Notes: generated from the letters alone by a model not told the origin. A stretch of DNA of 64,000 nucleotides from Ctena decussata (GCA_963989385.1 OZ022500.1:18490460-18554459); one strand, 5' to 3'. Positions 10,838-22,258 are shown, numbered from the stretch's first letter. Made by a program: numbers and translations.

Positions 10838-10906
10838 TCAGAAGTATAGGGCGAGACTATGGCCCCAACCAAAGGGGGTCATAGTGCCGCCCTATACTAC
10901 TGGCGT
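10838..10906. repeat. Hairpin, about 25-bp arms
   Basis: AGTATAGGGCGAGACTATGG pairs imperfectly with TCATAGTGCCGCCCTATACT. No coding content; probably a short MITE. Confidence 0.6.
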
Positions 10907-11030
10907 CACAGAAACACACATAAAGCCAGTGAAAACTCAAAGTCATTGACAATCTACATTAATACAATACTACGGTTTCTTTTCTTTGTTTCCTTATTCA
11001 CAATCTGATCCTTTACTAATGAAAGACATA

Positions 11031-11268
11031 TGAGCCGCGGCACGAGAAAACCAACAATGTGGTTGTGCGCCCAGCGCAGACTCAGATCAGCCTGGGCATC
11101 CGCCCAGTCTGATCAGAGTCTTCGCTGTCCGCATGGAGGTAGCTAAGACCCTTAGGTACCCTTTGAGCACTTAACAAAGAGTCTGGTTAAACTGGGCGGA
11201 TGCCCAGGCTGATCTGAGTCTGTGCTGGACGCACAACCACATTGTTGGTTTTGTCGTGTCGTGGCTCA
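11031..11268. mobile_element. Palindromic MITE, family A, copy 4
   Basis: TGAGCCGCGGCACGAGAAAA to TTTTGTCGTGTCGTGGCTCA, 238 bp. The centre GTAGCTAAGACCCTTAGGTA is inverted relative to copies 1 and 2. Confidence 0.85.
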
Positions 11269-12887
11269 ATTATAAAAACATGACTTGATACTCTTTCAGA
11301 ATGATTCTCATATCAGGTATAAAACACTCAAAGATTATTGTAAGCTAATGCTAAGCAGACGACAATCAATTTCCAGTGCTGTACTACTACCGGTACAACC
11401 CTTTACATAATTACTTTCACAGATGCAATCAGGTGCCATGCGACAAATATTGCGTTTGATTGGAGTAGGAAAGAAAAGGTCCCATGATGATCTTTTCTAG
11501 AAATAGAGATTGGTATATAAAAACTAGACATCAGTTTATTACAGTATATGAATACCGATTCAGAGTTTGGGAATGGGGCCAGCTCTGAAAATTTTATTTT
11601 TGTCGCAATTCCAAATGAGGAGCAACTCTTTAAGGCAGAATTGGCTCCCCAAGATAAAACAAACCAAGAAAAAATCTCTAAGAGAAGACCCCATGTGGAA
11701 AGGATACGTCGTAACGACGTATCCCTTTCCAAATGAGGACTTTCCTTAGAGAAAACAGGAAGGTGGATGTTTTCCTTGGCAATGAAGTCCGTCCAAAATG
11801 GGATCCTCTCTCAAAGGAAAGACTTTGCTGCTAGGAGAGCAATTTTTAGAAGGTAGGAAGGTACTGCACTGAATAGTTGGTTCCCCTGAGAAGTATACGC
11901 TTTAACCTATATCCTGTAAGACAGGAACCTCTGCAAATAGAGCAGTTCCATACGATGCATGTACTATATACAGTTTGTCATTCTGCTACACTTGTTTCCT
12001 GCGAGTAAACGCCCCGGCACCTTTGCAAATGGCATGAACATGGAATTAAATGACTTACGGATATCTATCACGTGTATTTGTTTGAGAAAATCTTAAGTTT
12101 CTGTAATGTCGTTGAAAATTGGCGAAAAAAGTAAACTACGCCGCGTTTAATTACTAAAAATGAAGTCTGGGACATGTACTTCATTGCACGAAAGAAAAAG
12201 CTGAGAGATGGAAGAGCTTGTAGATTTCAATTATTCGTCAAAAAGCAAAAGAGACTCTTTTACATGTGCAGATAGAATGAACCAAAGCTATATAACAAGT
12301 GTAAACAGAACAAGCTTACAGCATACATTTGTAACTACTTATAAGATACAAAGACAACAAAGTAACAGTTTCTATAACAACACAATATTTCTTCGCTGAA
12401 GAAAACCTGCACAATCCATCATGGTTGCCTTTTTTCGTCGTTTGAGCACTTGAGACAATTTTCATATTAAGTCGCTTTGTGAGATAACCTGTCTTCAGAA
12501 GTATGTGGAATAAAGATGCCCAGGCCAGCCGCTGCACTTGCACATTCTCTCAAGGTTTTATTAAAATTCAACGTGTTCAATTTTACTATCACAGAGAAAT
12601 GCGCATGTTTTGATCAGACCGCGCGCGTGCGCGCGCAGTCCGAGCTAAGCATGCATTTTTCGCACACTCGTATGTCAGTAGGCTGTATTTCTTCTGGTGC
12701 GGTTCATATTAAGCAAGAATCCACTGTCAGGCCTGCTAATTCTGCACAGAACACATGAGTGTGCAGCTGCCAAAGTGATTATTCAATCATTGTAAGACTT
12801 GGATGTTTTCATAACATAAACATTCTACAGCAAGGTTCAACGGAGACCAGCGCCACACTAGCGAAAAAACTTTATATTGTCCTTCTC
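11269..12887. other. Gene-free spacer with two local structures
   Basis: No supported gene. A near-perfect hairpin (11696-11731, TGGAAAGGATACGTCGT and its complement) sits in the middle of a degenerate palindrome of about 250 bp. An alternating purine-pyrimidine run CCGCGCGCGTGCGCGCGCAG at about 12620-12639 could adopt Z-DNA. Confidence 0.5.
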
Positions 12888-13114
12888 GTTGGTTGGTTGT
12901 TTTGGGTTTAAGGGCTCTTTGAGACAGTATTTAAGTCCTTAAGAGAGAGGGAGAAAGAAAAGAGATATGAAAGGGGGTAGACAAAATATCCAAACAACGC
13001 CCACTCGAACCTACTGCAAGCACAGTAGGCTCCTATCCTACTTTTACCCAAATTACTTAGTAGAACGCCCGGCACTGAAAATTACCCAGCACCATCGCCC
13101 GACCACGCCCACCA
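12888..13114 (-). mobile_element. SINE-like retroposon, family S4, minus copy
   Basis: Same element as 37957-38207 in the opposite orientation. Minus strand: head GGTGGGCGTGGTCGGGCGAT, middle CCTACTGTGCTTGCAGTAGG (itself a hairpin), CT-rich stretch, then an AACCAACCAAC tail. Confidence 0.75.
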
Positions 13115-13452
13115 CTTTTAACCTCTCTTTGTTTATAAAACTGCCCAAATCGAGACAAGCATTGAAGCGATTCTTCAAGGCAGAAGGTAGGCAAAGCAGA
13201 TTTAAGTTTGAGAAAATGCACAGGTGCAAAGCCTGGCTTTAGTATGCACGGTTCACATTTGTCGTGTATATAAGAATTCTTATTCGGCAACGACATTCAG
13301 ATTTTCAGACCAGGGAGTTGACTAATTCGCCATGTAGTAAAATGTTAAGATAGGCAATGATAGGATCTTATGCAAACAGATCCCTTATTCCGCCCTCGAA
13401 CCCAAAAGGGAAGAAGTATGATTAAAAACTGACAGCAGTTGAAGTTCTAGGA

Positions 13453-13846
13453 CTGGGACGAGTACCCGGGTACCCGAGTTCGGGTTGGGTAGACAAATGT
13501 ACTACTCGTCACCCGGTGTTTGTTATTATTATCATTATGTAATGTATAAATACTCTATTTCAATTGAATTATAAGCAAATTGAGCTAATTTTAGTGTGAA
13601 TGTCTTGCTTAAGTTGCAACCACATATTGCCAAACCATTTTTTCTATATTATTACAGGGAGATTTCTACAGTTTCATATCATCCCCATGCACACATGTGC
13701 ACATGACAGAAAACTCTCTTGTTGGTTTGTTCGAAATGTATGTTTTAAAGCTGCAGAAATGATCAAATACCAGGGAAACGGGTACCCGGGTACCCGCGGG
13801 TAACAGGAGCTCGGGTACCCGGGTACAAAATCTCTACCCGTCCCAG
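13453..13846. mobile_element. MITE with GGTACCCGGGTACCC terminal repeats
   Basis: Ends CTGGGACGAGTACCCGGGTA and (complement) CTGGGACGGGTAGAGATTTT followed by repeated GTACCCGGGTACCCG blocks near both ends. The 394-bp interior is AT-rich and non-coding. Ends resemble hAT-type MITEs; no clean 8-bp duplication is visible (TTCTAGGA versus AACTAAGC). Confidence 0.65.
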
Positions 13847-14238
13847 AACTAAGCAGTTCACGAAAACCGAAGATAGCTTTTTCCCAGGCATTTGGTCATT
13901 CTTCTTGTCCAACCAAAACCACTACCCACACAACAAGCCAGCGAAAGCACTGACATAGACAATAAAAGCAAGTAACAGTAAGGAACCACAACAGACGCAC
14001 CGCATTGGAACCGAAAGTAATAAATTACTGGGATTGAGTCGGGTTGGGGAAGGGGAGAGGGCTTAAACTAGATTTACGGATTCCCAGCCTTCGCCCTTAG
14101 CTTTTAAATTCACCTCACACAACATCAACACGACAACATGAACAAGCAATGCGAAACACATGAAACATTTATTTTATACAACAGAGGTAAAAAGAGGTGG
14201 TGTCCACAGTGCAAAAAAGACCACAGGCAGGCACAAGT

Positions 14239-14401
14239 GAGTGAGTGAACTCGGGTTTAACGTCCCACCACCAACGAGGTTATATGGGGACGAGACCTCA
14301 GTTTAAAGTCTCATCCGAAGGACCAGAGAAGCGGGGATCGATCTTGCGATCCCTGGATTGGTAGTCCGGAGTGTTATCCACTACACTACAGCCGCTCTTG
14401 A
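14239..14401 (-). mobile_element. tRNA-derived SINE with CACT tail and target duplication
   Basis: Minus strand: A-box-like GTAGTGTAGTGGATAACAC, B-box-like GCAAGATCGATCCCC, a body shared with 3887-4034 and a (CACT)n tail. Flanks CAGGCACAAGT (14228-14238) and CAGACACAAGT (14402-14412) match at 10 of 11 positions. It resembles a tRNA gene only at the promoter boxes, so it is not a working tRNA. Confidence 0.8.
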
Positions 14402-14755
14402 CAGACACAAGTACAACAATGAGGAGTCACAATAGACGTGCCGTCTTTAAATGGGCAATTATCAATTACGAGGTCGAGGTGGGGGTGGCGGGGGATTAAA
14501 CTATATAGTTATACGGGATCCAGAACCTCAGCCCTTGCAATGGTTAAAACATTTACATGTAGTTAGCTGTTCGCCGCTGTAATAAAGGCAAATGATTTTT
14601 GTGTGTCCTCGCTTCGCTGGAAGGCAAAAACTTTCCTAAATAGGATTCACTCTGAAAAGAAAATGGAAGAATTGCTTTCCCTAAGATGTACGCATTCACC
14701 TAAAGGGCTAAACTCGATTGTACATGTATACTGACGGATACCTATTGGGATTTAT

Positions 14756-14976
14756 TGCTGGCTGGCTGGCTGGCTGGATGGATGGATGGATTGGGATTTT
14801 ACGTCCTTATTTAACAGTATTTCAGTATTATGAGGACGATGGATGAGTGATAATGAAAGGCCGTGTGCAATAGAACCCCGTTTACGATTGAAAAGATTCC
14901 CGCCTCAAGCGGGGCTCGAAACCGAAACCGCTAGATCAGCAGGCCAGAACTTAATCTACTGAGCTACCAGGGCTCC
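14756..14976 (-). mobile_element. tRNA-derived SINE, family S2, copy 1
   Basis: Minus strand: head GGTAGCTCAGTAGATTAAG (A-box) and GGTTTCGAGCCCC (B-box), a body with GGGTTCTATTGCACACGGCC, and a tail of CCAT then CCAG tetranucleotides at the plus-strand left end. Three more copies are at 17961, 29119 and 29792. Confidence 0.8.
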
Positions 14977-15277
14977 TGAGATTGTTGGCATTGTCACAGA
15001 ATGTGCAGCCTGTATAATTGGGCAAGAGCCTTCACTTTTCGCTGGAATACTATTGGTCAGGGTCCATACATTGCTATTCTGTGTGAGCCGTATGCATTGA
15101 AACTGCAATATTTTGCAAGAAAGACAAACAAACAGACCAGATTGGAGCTACACCTGAATACAACCATTACCACGCTCTCATTTGTTCACCCTGTCGGCGC
15201 TAAAGATTATACCTATGACATGTATGATGAGCGCTTTCACTGTCGACTTTTGACAACTCAATAATGCTTACTCTGTT

Positions 15278-15344
15278 GGCGAATAGTGTAGACCCTGATC
15301 AGACTGCTCCTGTGAGCAGTCTGATATGGGTCTACACTGTTTGG
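15278..15344. repeat. Short hairpin repeat, family H
   Basis: Outer stem ATAGTGTAGACC / GGTCTACACTGT; apical stem AGACTGCTC/GAGCAGTCT. Almost perfect hairpin. Confidence 0.75.
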
Positions 15345-15435
15345 CCAGACATGCATATACTGTCCGAATACTTACGACGATATGGCAGTTTGTCTAGATA
15401 GATGATCAGATAAAGAAATTTCAGAGATATATGTT

Positions 15436-15669
15436 CCTTGACACGACAAAACCAACAATGTGGTTTTGCGCCCAGCGCATACTCAGATCAGCCTGGGCAT
15501 CCGCCCAGTCTGGTCAGAGCCTTCGCTGTACGCGTATAAGGTAGCTATGGGTCTAAGCTACCTATATGCGGACAGCGAAGACTCTGATCAGACTGGGCGG
15601 ATGCACAGGCAGATCTGAGTCTGCGCTGGGCGCACAAACCCATTGTTGGTTTTGTCGTGTCGCGGCTCA
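15436..15669. mobile_element. Palindromic MITE, family A, copy 5
   Basis: Left end degenerate (CTTGACACGACAAAACCAAC), right end intact GTCGTGTCGCGGCTCA. Central GTAGCTATGGGTCTAAGCTA. Confidence 0.8.
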
Positions 15670-17010
15670 TATGTTCCATGTTTCAGAATCTTATCTTAAG
15701 ATGCAAGAATTGCAGGAAGCGATGAAACAAACAGAAGTGCATAAATTATGCATTTTCTTTTCACATTAGAGAATATTTAGAGGTTTGACATATTGAAAAG
15801 TCAGCTTTACTGCAGACTAGTACATTCCCCAGTTTACTATATGCTCCAACCTATGGAATGTCCCTTGAGTCAAGGATCAGATAAAATTTTTATAGTTATT
15901 TGTTAACTAGCTGATAATAGCATAAGAAAACAAAAGGCTCATATACAGCTTGTAAAATCTCTAACATCAAACAGCTTGACCACTGTTTGGCAGCAGGGTG
16001 CCACTTAAGCAACAGTTACAGCTGCTTATCAGTCATCTACATAAACAATTTCATGCTGCAAAGTCACCAGAATTTGAACTTGTAGTCTGTGGACAAAAGT
16101 GAGTTACTTTCCTTGGGATGGAGATAATGAGATAACAATGTATATTTGTGAGCTGTGCTGCAGTTTGTTGGGGAAAGAGAAATACTGAATATATTTGTGG
16201 TCGTTCTGAATCTTTGAGCTAGTTCTGAGAAGTTCGATTAGATTTCATTCTGTTTCTAAACCCATGTATTCGTCTATTTTTATGTAACCTTAAGTTCCTA
16301 TGAGTGAGTAATATGGTTTTTATGGCACATCTAAAAAAATGCTGTCTCACGCTGACGGTTGCCATGCAGTCATTCAAACAACCAGAACAATCTACATTGT
16401 ACCATGAACTGAATCAAATTGAAGTGTTTCGCTAAGACAATGCCAAGTAGTGTACATGTTGTTCCTCTCTCTTAGGCATAAACAAGATGCAAATTAATAT
16501 GATTTCAAACTGACAGCTAAACTTTCTCCCGTCTCGTTTTGGTCAAATCAATACGTCGAGAATTTGGCGGAGCAATAAGAAAAAGTTTAGTTTCCAACTT
16601 TCGACTCTCTTAATTTGCGTAATGCAGACTATCTTCTGTTAGAAAGCAGCGACTTATGTTTTAAATCCCATGAGATGACAGGCATGAAACATATTAAGAT
16701 AGTCTAAGAATAATAGGCTGCCAAATCGAACGTACTGCGCCGCTTTCCAACTGCAGTAGTCAGTGTTGTACCTATTTACCATAAAATTTCTCAAAAATGA
16801 GGACATGACTTGTCCAAAAACGGAAGAGTTTGGTATGACAATACTGTTAGTACTGCTTATAAAAGAGGCAGCCCAAATAGCAAACATAGTGGACGCTGAC
16901 CAGACTGTTCCTGTTAGAATCAGTGTGATTTGGAGTACACTGTTATCGCAGACTTATACATGCATATCCCAATACTTAGAATCTTCACGGTACTTGCAGA
17001 AGCAAGAGAG
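15670..17010. other. Gene-free spacer
   Basis: No gene recognised. A decayed family H hairpin lies at about 16880-16946 (AGTGGACGCTGACCAGACTG and partial complement). Confidence 0.45.
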
Positions 17011-17302
17011 GCTGGGTTCGAGGTTATAAAACTTGAGAATAATCTCAAACTCAAAATTAAGCACACTGATTGGCTGATGTGCTCGGAAGCAGCCAATCAG
17101 TGTGCTTTATTCTGAGTTTGAGAATGTACTCAAGTTTTACAACCGCTGGGTCTGGGTTCGAGGTTACAAAACTTGAGAATAATCTCAAACTCAAAATAAA
17201 GCACCCTGATTGGCTGCTTCCGAGCATATGCTCGGAAGCAGCCAGTCGGTGTGCTTTGTCTTTAGTTTGAGAATGTACTCAAGTTTTATAACCTCTGGGC
17301 CT
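17011..17302. mobile_element. Two tandem copies of a palindromic MITE (family C)
   Basis: Copy one 17011-17150 and copy two 17151-17302, head-to-tail with no spacer. Each starts CTGGGTTCGAGGTTAYAAAA and has an arm with ACTTGAGAATAATCTCAAAC pairing with its far end, and a core TGATTGGCTGCTTCCGAGCA. The second copy keeps a larger central palindrome (GAGCATATGCTC). Ends resemble the GAGGTTATAAAAC ends of the family at 38950. Confidence 0.7.
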
Positions 17303-17857
17303 GACTTTCTGACGAATCTGTTAAAAATAACAGAACCGGATCTATTATCTGAGTTAACAGAGCCAGCCCTTACTGGACTGCGCATGTGCGCTGTTTGGTT
17401 TGGGCATGGGCGGACCATCAAGTTGTCCGGATATGGAACGATCCTTCATATGAACTTTTATGGGTACAATCAAACCCTCAGTTTTAGAGGATCTTACTGG
17501 ACAACTGGACATATGCCACTGCTTACAATTACAGAATCGGATGTGACACGAGCCAACCAAGTTATTACATGTATCGTATTTCAGCTTATTAGACATTTTT
17601 TCAGACTTTCCCGCATTGTCATCTAAATTATTTCTTTGTTCTCCGTTTCTTTGCGTTGTGTTTAATTTAGATCGATAATCAAACATGGGCTTTCACAGCA
17701 GATGTTGTGAGAGTGCTAGAATTATTTCCTGACAAGATTATCAGATCATCTGCCTTGCTGAGCACAACCGCGACATGGTATAGTGTACTTGGGCGTCAGT
17801 TTTATGTCTGTCTGATGCGCACAATCCTAGCACCCCATAACTACATGTAGGGCACAG

Positions 17858-17932
17858 GCAAACAGTGCAGACCCAGATCAGACGCCGCATGATGTGGCGT
17901 GCGGCGTCTGATAAGCGTATACACTATTTGCA
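17858..17932. repeat. Short hairpin repeat, family H
   Basis: Outer stem GCAAACAGTGCAGACCC; apical stem AGACGCCGC/GCGGCGTCT, different from the ACTGCTCC type. Confidence 0.75.
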
Positions 17933-17960
17933 TAAGACAAATGGGAAGTGCCCTAAATAG

Positions 17961-18150
17961 ACGGATGACGGGATTTTTCGTCCTTTACAACAGTACTTCA
18001 GACATATCAGGACGATGTGATTGTCATAATGAAAGGCTGTATGCAGTGGAACCCAGTTTACAGTAGGAAATTTCCGCATCCAGTGGGGCTCTAACCCGGG
18101 ACCGCTAGATCAGTAGGCCAGCGCTTTACCTACTGTCCTACCGGGGCAGC
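17961..18150 (-). mobile_element. tRNA-derived SINE, family S2, copy 2
   Basis: Minus strand: GGTAGGACAGTAGGTAAAGC and CGGTCCCGGGTTAGAGCCCC boxes, then the S2 body. No clear flanking duplication. Confidence 0.7.
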
Positions 18151-18322
18151 TAGTTCTCCAATAAAAATCCTAAACCAGAAACCCCTATATGTAACTGACG
18201 AATGGACTCTGCCAATCGACAAGGGTAGAAAAAATGGGTTAATCTTGTTCATAGCCCTTGAGTAGAAGTCTTAGGTAAATCTATGGCACTTTACCATTAT
18301 GCTTCTGTACCAGCCGAATAAT

Positions 18323-18597
18323 TGGTTGGTTGGTTGATTTGATGCTTAACGTCCACGGTAAACAACTAAGGTCATGTCGGGACGGTCAGTTAACCTAACC
18401 ACACTATTCCTGGGCAGGCTTAGACCTCCTAAGCGGTTAACCAGTACTAAGTGCACATACTTTCGCCAGTAACTGACAACTGCCCTTCTTGAATCAGCGG
18501 AAGGAGAAACGAAAGTATGTGGCCAGATCGGGATTCGAACCCAGGACCTCTGACTTACGAGTCAGGTGCTCTACCGATTGCGCCACCCGGCCCGGAT
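18323..18597 (-). mobile_element. tRNA-headed SINE, family S3, with 11-bp duplication
   Basis: Minus strand begins with a tRNA-like head: GGTGGCGCAATCGGTAGAGC (A-box), a CTGAC/GTCAG anticodon-type stem, GGTTCGAATCCCGA (B-box). A body with CATACTTTCGTTTCTCCTTC and an inverted CGAAAGTATGTGCAC word follows, and the end is an AACCAACCAACC tail. AGCCGAATAAT flanks both sides exactly (18312-18322, 18598-18608). The anticodon loop is one base short and the element continues far beyond a tRNA 3' end, so it is a SINE and not a tRNA gene. Possibly the V-type SINEs known from bivalves; this is inference. Confidence 0.88.
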
Positions 18598-18648
18598 AGC
18601 CGAATAATAGTGATAGCTTTGTGTCTCATCAAATAAAAACAAAAAAAC

Positions 18649-18888
18649 TGAGCCACGACACGACAAAACCAACAAAGTGCTATGTGCACCCAGGAAAGAT
18701 ACAGATCAGCCTGGCCATCCGCCCAGTCTGATCAGAGTCTTTGTTGTCCGCATGAACCTAGCTTGGACTCTTATCTATCTTTAAAGCGCACGGCGAAGAC
18801 TCCGATCACACTGGGCGGATGCCGAGGCTGATCTGAGTCTTTGCATAGCGCACATGCTACTTTGTTGGTTTTGTCTTGTCGCGGCTCA
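18649..18888. mobile_element. Palindromic MITE, family A, copy 6
   Basis: TGAGCCACGACACGACAAAA to TTTTGTCTTGTCGCGGCTCA; the outer 60 bp are conserved and the centre is diverged. Confidence 0.8.
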
Positions 18889-19458
18889 AATAGTGTTACA
18901 CAGTACATTTGTCTTCGAGTGTAAAAGTGCCATTCTTATCATCGGAATGGCTTTGAGAGTACAAAAATGCTCTGAAAACAGTCATTGATTTTATCATGAC
19001 TGAAATTGGTTCGATTTGTTTACCTTCGAAAGCACGGGCGAGGAATATAATTTTAACCAGCAGACACCATGCCGGACAGTTACTTCTCTATATCAAATAC
19101 TGTCAGTACAAGGCAATAAACAACATAACAAAATCAATGTAGTTGTTATGGTTTCATGTAAAACGGCATCAGATATCCGAGATATCTTAAAGCTCCAGCT
19201 CTCTATAGAATTACATACACTATTAAAACAGTGACTAAGCTACGTGTTGTAATGACTTGTATTTTTACTTCAGTACCCTTATCATCATAAATACTGAATC
19301 TGTCAAAAGGGACGTCTTCAGTTTGGAAGGTTTTATAGTACAGGAAAGCTGACCGGTACAAAACTAGGAAACAACCAGTGTAGGCGACAAAGTCAGATTT
19401 TCGGCTCCCAAATGCAGTTCGTGTTACCCGATCTGTGCCTAGTAAACTATTCTATCCT

Positions 19459-19548
19459 GGCCCCGAGGTTATAAAACTTTTTTCATGCTCAACTCAGCTG
19501 AGCATGAAATTTTACCTGCTAATAAATAGCAAATTACTGATAAGTACT
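19459..19548. mobile_element. Half copy of the CCCCGAGGTTATAAAAC MITE (family B)
   Basis: Left terminus GGCCCCGAGGTTATAAAACT plus CATGCTCAACTCAGCTGAGC; continues AGCAAATTACTGATAAGTAC, which matches an inner part of the 37211-37496 copy. The other terminus is missing. Confidence 0.7.
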
Positions 19549-20635
19549 GATAAATGGGTTATATTGATATAGCTTCAGTTTTAATATTAAAATTGCCAAA
19601 CCCTCTTCGAGAAAAGAGATCTGACAGTTTATATTATTATTTCTTTTGGGCTATTGTTTTAACTTGGCTGGATTGGCTCTAAACTAGTGAGTGTGTTTAT
19701 CTGAATACTGATAGACTGGCGTCTGTGACGTCGACCCTGCTAGCTGAGATTTTGTGCTTCCTAAGCTTTACCACTAGCATTTCATCAAACGCGAGAAAAA
19801 GTGCAAGTAAGTGATTAAATGTGACAGTGTCTGGCATTTTGAGCCTTATGGTGCGAAAATCGGAAATTTTATTTTTAACATTTTCATATTTATTAGTGCT
19901 TCCAGAAAAGATTTTGAGAAGCACAGAGAAATAACGCTAAGGTTTACTGCAAAAGCAATCAAAATTTACACCCAACCGATTTTTGGTTTTCGTTTCACTG
20001 ATTGTATACAATTTAAATACTAGCTGGATAAACCTTTATAACTCTGGTTCGTGACATCTCTTTTCAAAGATCTATAATGCGAATATTCTTAAAAGAGTGT
20101 AGATGAAGAAAATTAAACACGCCAATAGAAATGTTGAATCACCCTTTTCAGGTGACGCTTTGAAATTCATTAGTCAGTGCGCGGAAATACAATTAACTTT
20201 ACGTTCAAATTTTATGACGTCACTTTCATTTCACGTTTCGTGACGTCAACGTCCACCTCCACAAGGCTCAAAATCGCAGGCGCTGTCACAAATAAAGAAG
20301 CAATGAAGCCATGTGCTTCTGAATTTCGGATTGCTTCGTTACTTTAGGTGCAATGTGTTTTCTTGTTAGACCCCTTCCACGTTTTCGCTTATTCCGTATA
20401 CGGAATTAAAAAAACAATAGTTTCTGTATCTTGACGCATACTGATCTAATCAGATCTATCCCCTGTAAAATTTACTCAACATTTTCCTCAGACAATGAAA
20501 ACTTATATAAGATCTTAAAAACTTATGATGCTAAATATATTTTACATGGTATGTATTGTCAACATATCAATTATATGCAATGATATTTAGCTGTGCAGAA
20601 CGTTGTTGCTTTGCTGTGTGTATTATTTACTGGTG
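19549..20635. other. Gene-free spacer, probably intron of the 21.7-kb gene
   Basis: No exon recognised. Two TGACGTCA boxes stand at 20215-20222 and 20241-20248, 18 bp apart, about 1.5 kb inside the presumed first intron of the claudin-like gene. Confidence 0.4.
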
Positions 20636-20990
20636 AGAGAAGTTGCGCTAGCCCATGTGGCAACAGTATGTGCCCGCGTATAACGAGCATGCTAACTGAT
20701 TCAACCAGCATTAGGCTCAAGTCAGGTAAATTCGGACAGCAGGTAAATTCTGACAGTGACATTGTTTCCTTTATATTATATCAGTTGTTTGGAATTGAAG
20801 CAAAAATACTGACTGTGCAAACATTGAAAATCCTGATGAGACGGCTCATGATGAGCCGTCTCATCTCGATTTTCACTGTTTGCAATGGTATGTCCGAATT
20901 TACCAGCTGTCCGAAGTTACTCGACTCGAACCTACTAATAAGGGAAGCTGTGCCAGCATGTGGCAACGAACATGCTAACTAATTTACACA
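20636..20990. repeat. Imperfect palindrome around a family H hairpin
   Basis: Arms around 20735 (AGGTAAATTCGGACAGC) and 20910 (GTCCGAATTTACCAGCTGTC) are inverted. At the centre (20816-20884) is a family H hairpin with apical stem GAGACGGCTC/GAGCCGTCTC. The flanks also share CATGTGGCAAC and CATGCTAACT words in direct orientation. Confidence 0.6.
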
Positions 20991-21552
20991 GCGTTAGTGG
21001 GCCTTATAATGTGTCTAAAGATGATTTTAACAGTCTGTGCAGTAGCAGCGTTTAACTCAGGCATGCCTGGCGTCTCATAAAAGAACACACAGACCCAAAA
21101 TGTTCTGGGTCTACGCTGTTGGCAATATAATTCACCGCATATTCTACCAGAATGACAAGATCTAAAGAAACAAGACACTCCTAAAGTGATGGATTGACTC
21201 ATCCAAATTATGGGGATATAGAAGAAAACATTGGGCATACATGGATGGAACAAAGGTCTCCTAGTATATAATCCTGCGCGAACATCATAGCATGCGCAAG
21301 GGACAAAATAACAGGCAGAAATGATATACTTAATAGTGTCCATTTAGATATTTTAGATATCCTGGGCAGGAGAAGGCTAGGCAGAAAGAAGAAAAACTAA
21401 ATCCTCTGCGAAACATAATACCTTTCTACCAACATTTGTAGAAGCTGCAACTTTGTAGAAGATTGACTGGCGAAATACTGAAGACTATAATATGAACTCA
21501 AATATTTTGATTTATGACATTTAAGTTATCTACCAAAGCAGGATCAACCTAC

Positions 21553-21757
21553 CTTCACTTGAGCTGTCTCCTGATCTTGTCATGGTGACATTGCAGGTTC
21601 TCCAAAACCCACTGTACAGTCGGATCATCCCGTCATTCATGGTCAGCAGTAGCCAATGGTCCGTGCTCACAGCGATGATCTCAAATAAGTATCCTAGCAA
21701 TGTCAGGGCTGTGAATCCCACTAACAAACGCTTCTCGAATAACGCAGCGTTCGCCAT
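21553..21757 (-). CDS. First coding exon of a claudin/PMP22/CACNG-superfamily tetraspan protein
   Basis: ATG at 21755-21757 in a good context (AAAATGGCG), 68 codons plus one base, then a strong splice donor GAAG|GTAGGT (exon ends 21553, phase 1). The peptide has a short cytosolic N-terminus and one membrane segment (about 11-32). An extracellular start follows, with Trp35, then G-F-W-R-T-C (50-55), matching the family motif W-(G/N)LW-xx-C, and an NVT glycosylation sequon at 56-58. The stretch AVSTDHW resembles calcium-channel gamma subunits (STDHW/VTDHW), so a CACNG-like or claudin-like adhesion/channel-associated protein is likely. Later exons must lie at lower coordinates or beyond the window; I could not identify them. 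No transposon hallmark overlaps it. Confidence 0.7.
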
Positions 21758-22027
21758 TTTTCACTATATCCAAAATCCGAAATTCAACTTCAAACAGTGA
21801 GTAATAAGTTCCTTTTTCGAAATAACACAGAACTCTTGCAGCTGACTAAGTCAGTCAGTAAACAAAGACCTCGGAGCAATTACATTCTCTCCACTGCGTA
21901 TAATCATTCCCGCTGCCCACAGAATTAGCTTTCGCTGCTCTTAAACACATACAAAACATCTCCTATAGCCATTTGATGGATTAAAAATAAATTTTTAATG
22001 CACTCTGCCAGGTCTAGCCGCACAATG

Positions 22028-22258
22028 CGTCGGGACACGGGAAAATGTACCTTATAAACTGCATCACGTTCGAGCTATGAAGATTCATATCAGCCTACGC
22101 ATTCACGGCTACTGATAAGACTCTTCGCTTTTCATTTTATCCATAGAGTAAACATGAAAACTGGAGATCCTCTGATCAGCCTACGTTGTGGCGCAAGCTA
22201 ATCTGAGTCTTTTCTCTGTTCGCACATGCTACAAGGAAAATTTTCTCGTGTCACGACA
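22028..22258. mobile_element. Highly diverged family A-like MITE
   Basis: CGGGACACGGGAAAATGTAC at the left against ATTTTCTCGTGTCACGACA at the right, with inner GATTCATATCAGCCTACGCA and CTAATCTGAGTCTTTTCTCT words in family A order. Perhaps a related subfamily. Confidence 0.55.

Noticed and set aside
13453..13846. hAT assignment as certain
   Set aside because: Terminal words fit, but no 8-bp target duplication could be found, so only MITE-level annotation is kept.
16654..17686. Frames sharing repeated LENNLKLKIKHTDWLL segments
   Set aside because: They come from the tandem palindromic MITE pair, read on both strands.
18525..18597. Genuine tRNA gene on the minus strand
   Set aside because: Promoter boxes are good, but the anticodon loop is short, there is no proper 3' acceptor end, and the sequence is the head of a SINE with flanking duplications.
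20571..20982. Paired frames with FTSCPKLLDS and FTCCPNLPDL as paralogous peptides
   Set aside because: They are the two arms of an inverted repeat, not genes.
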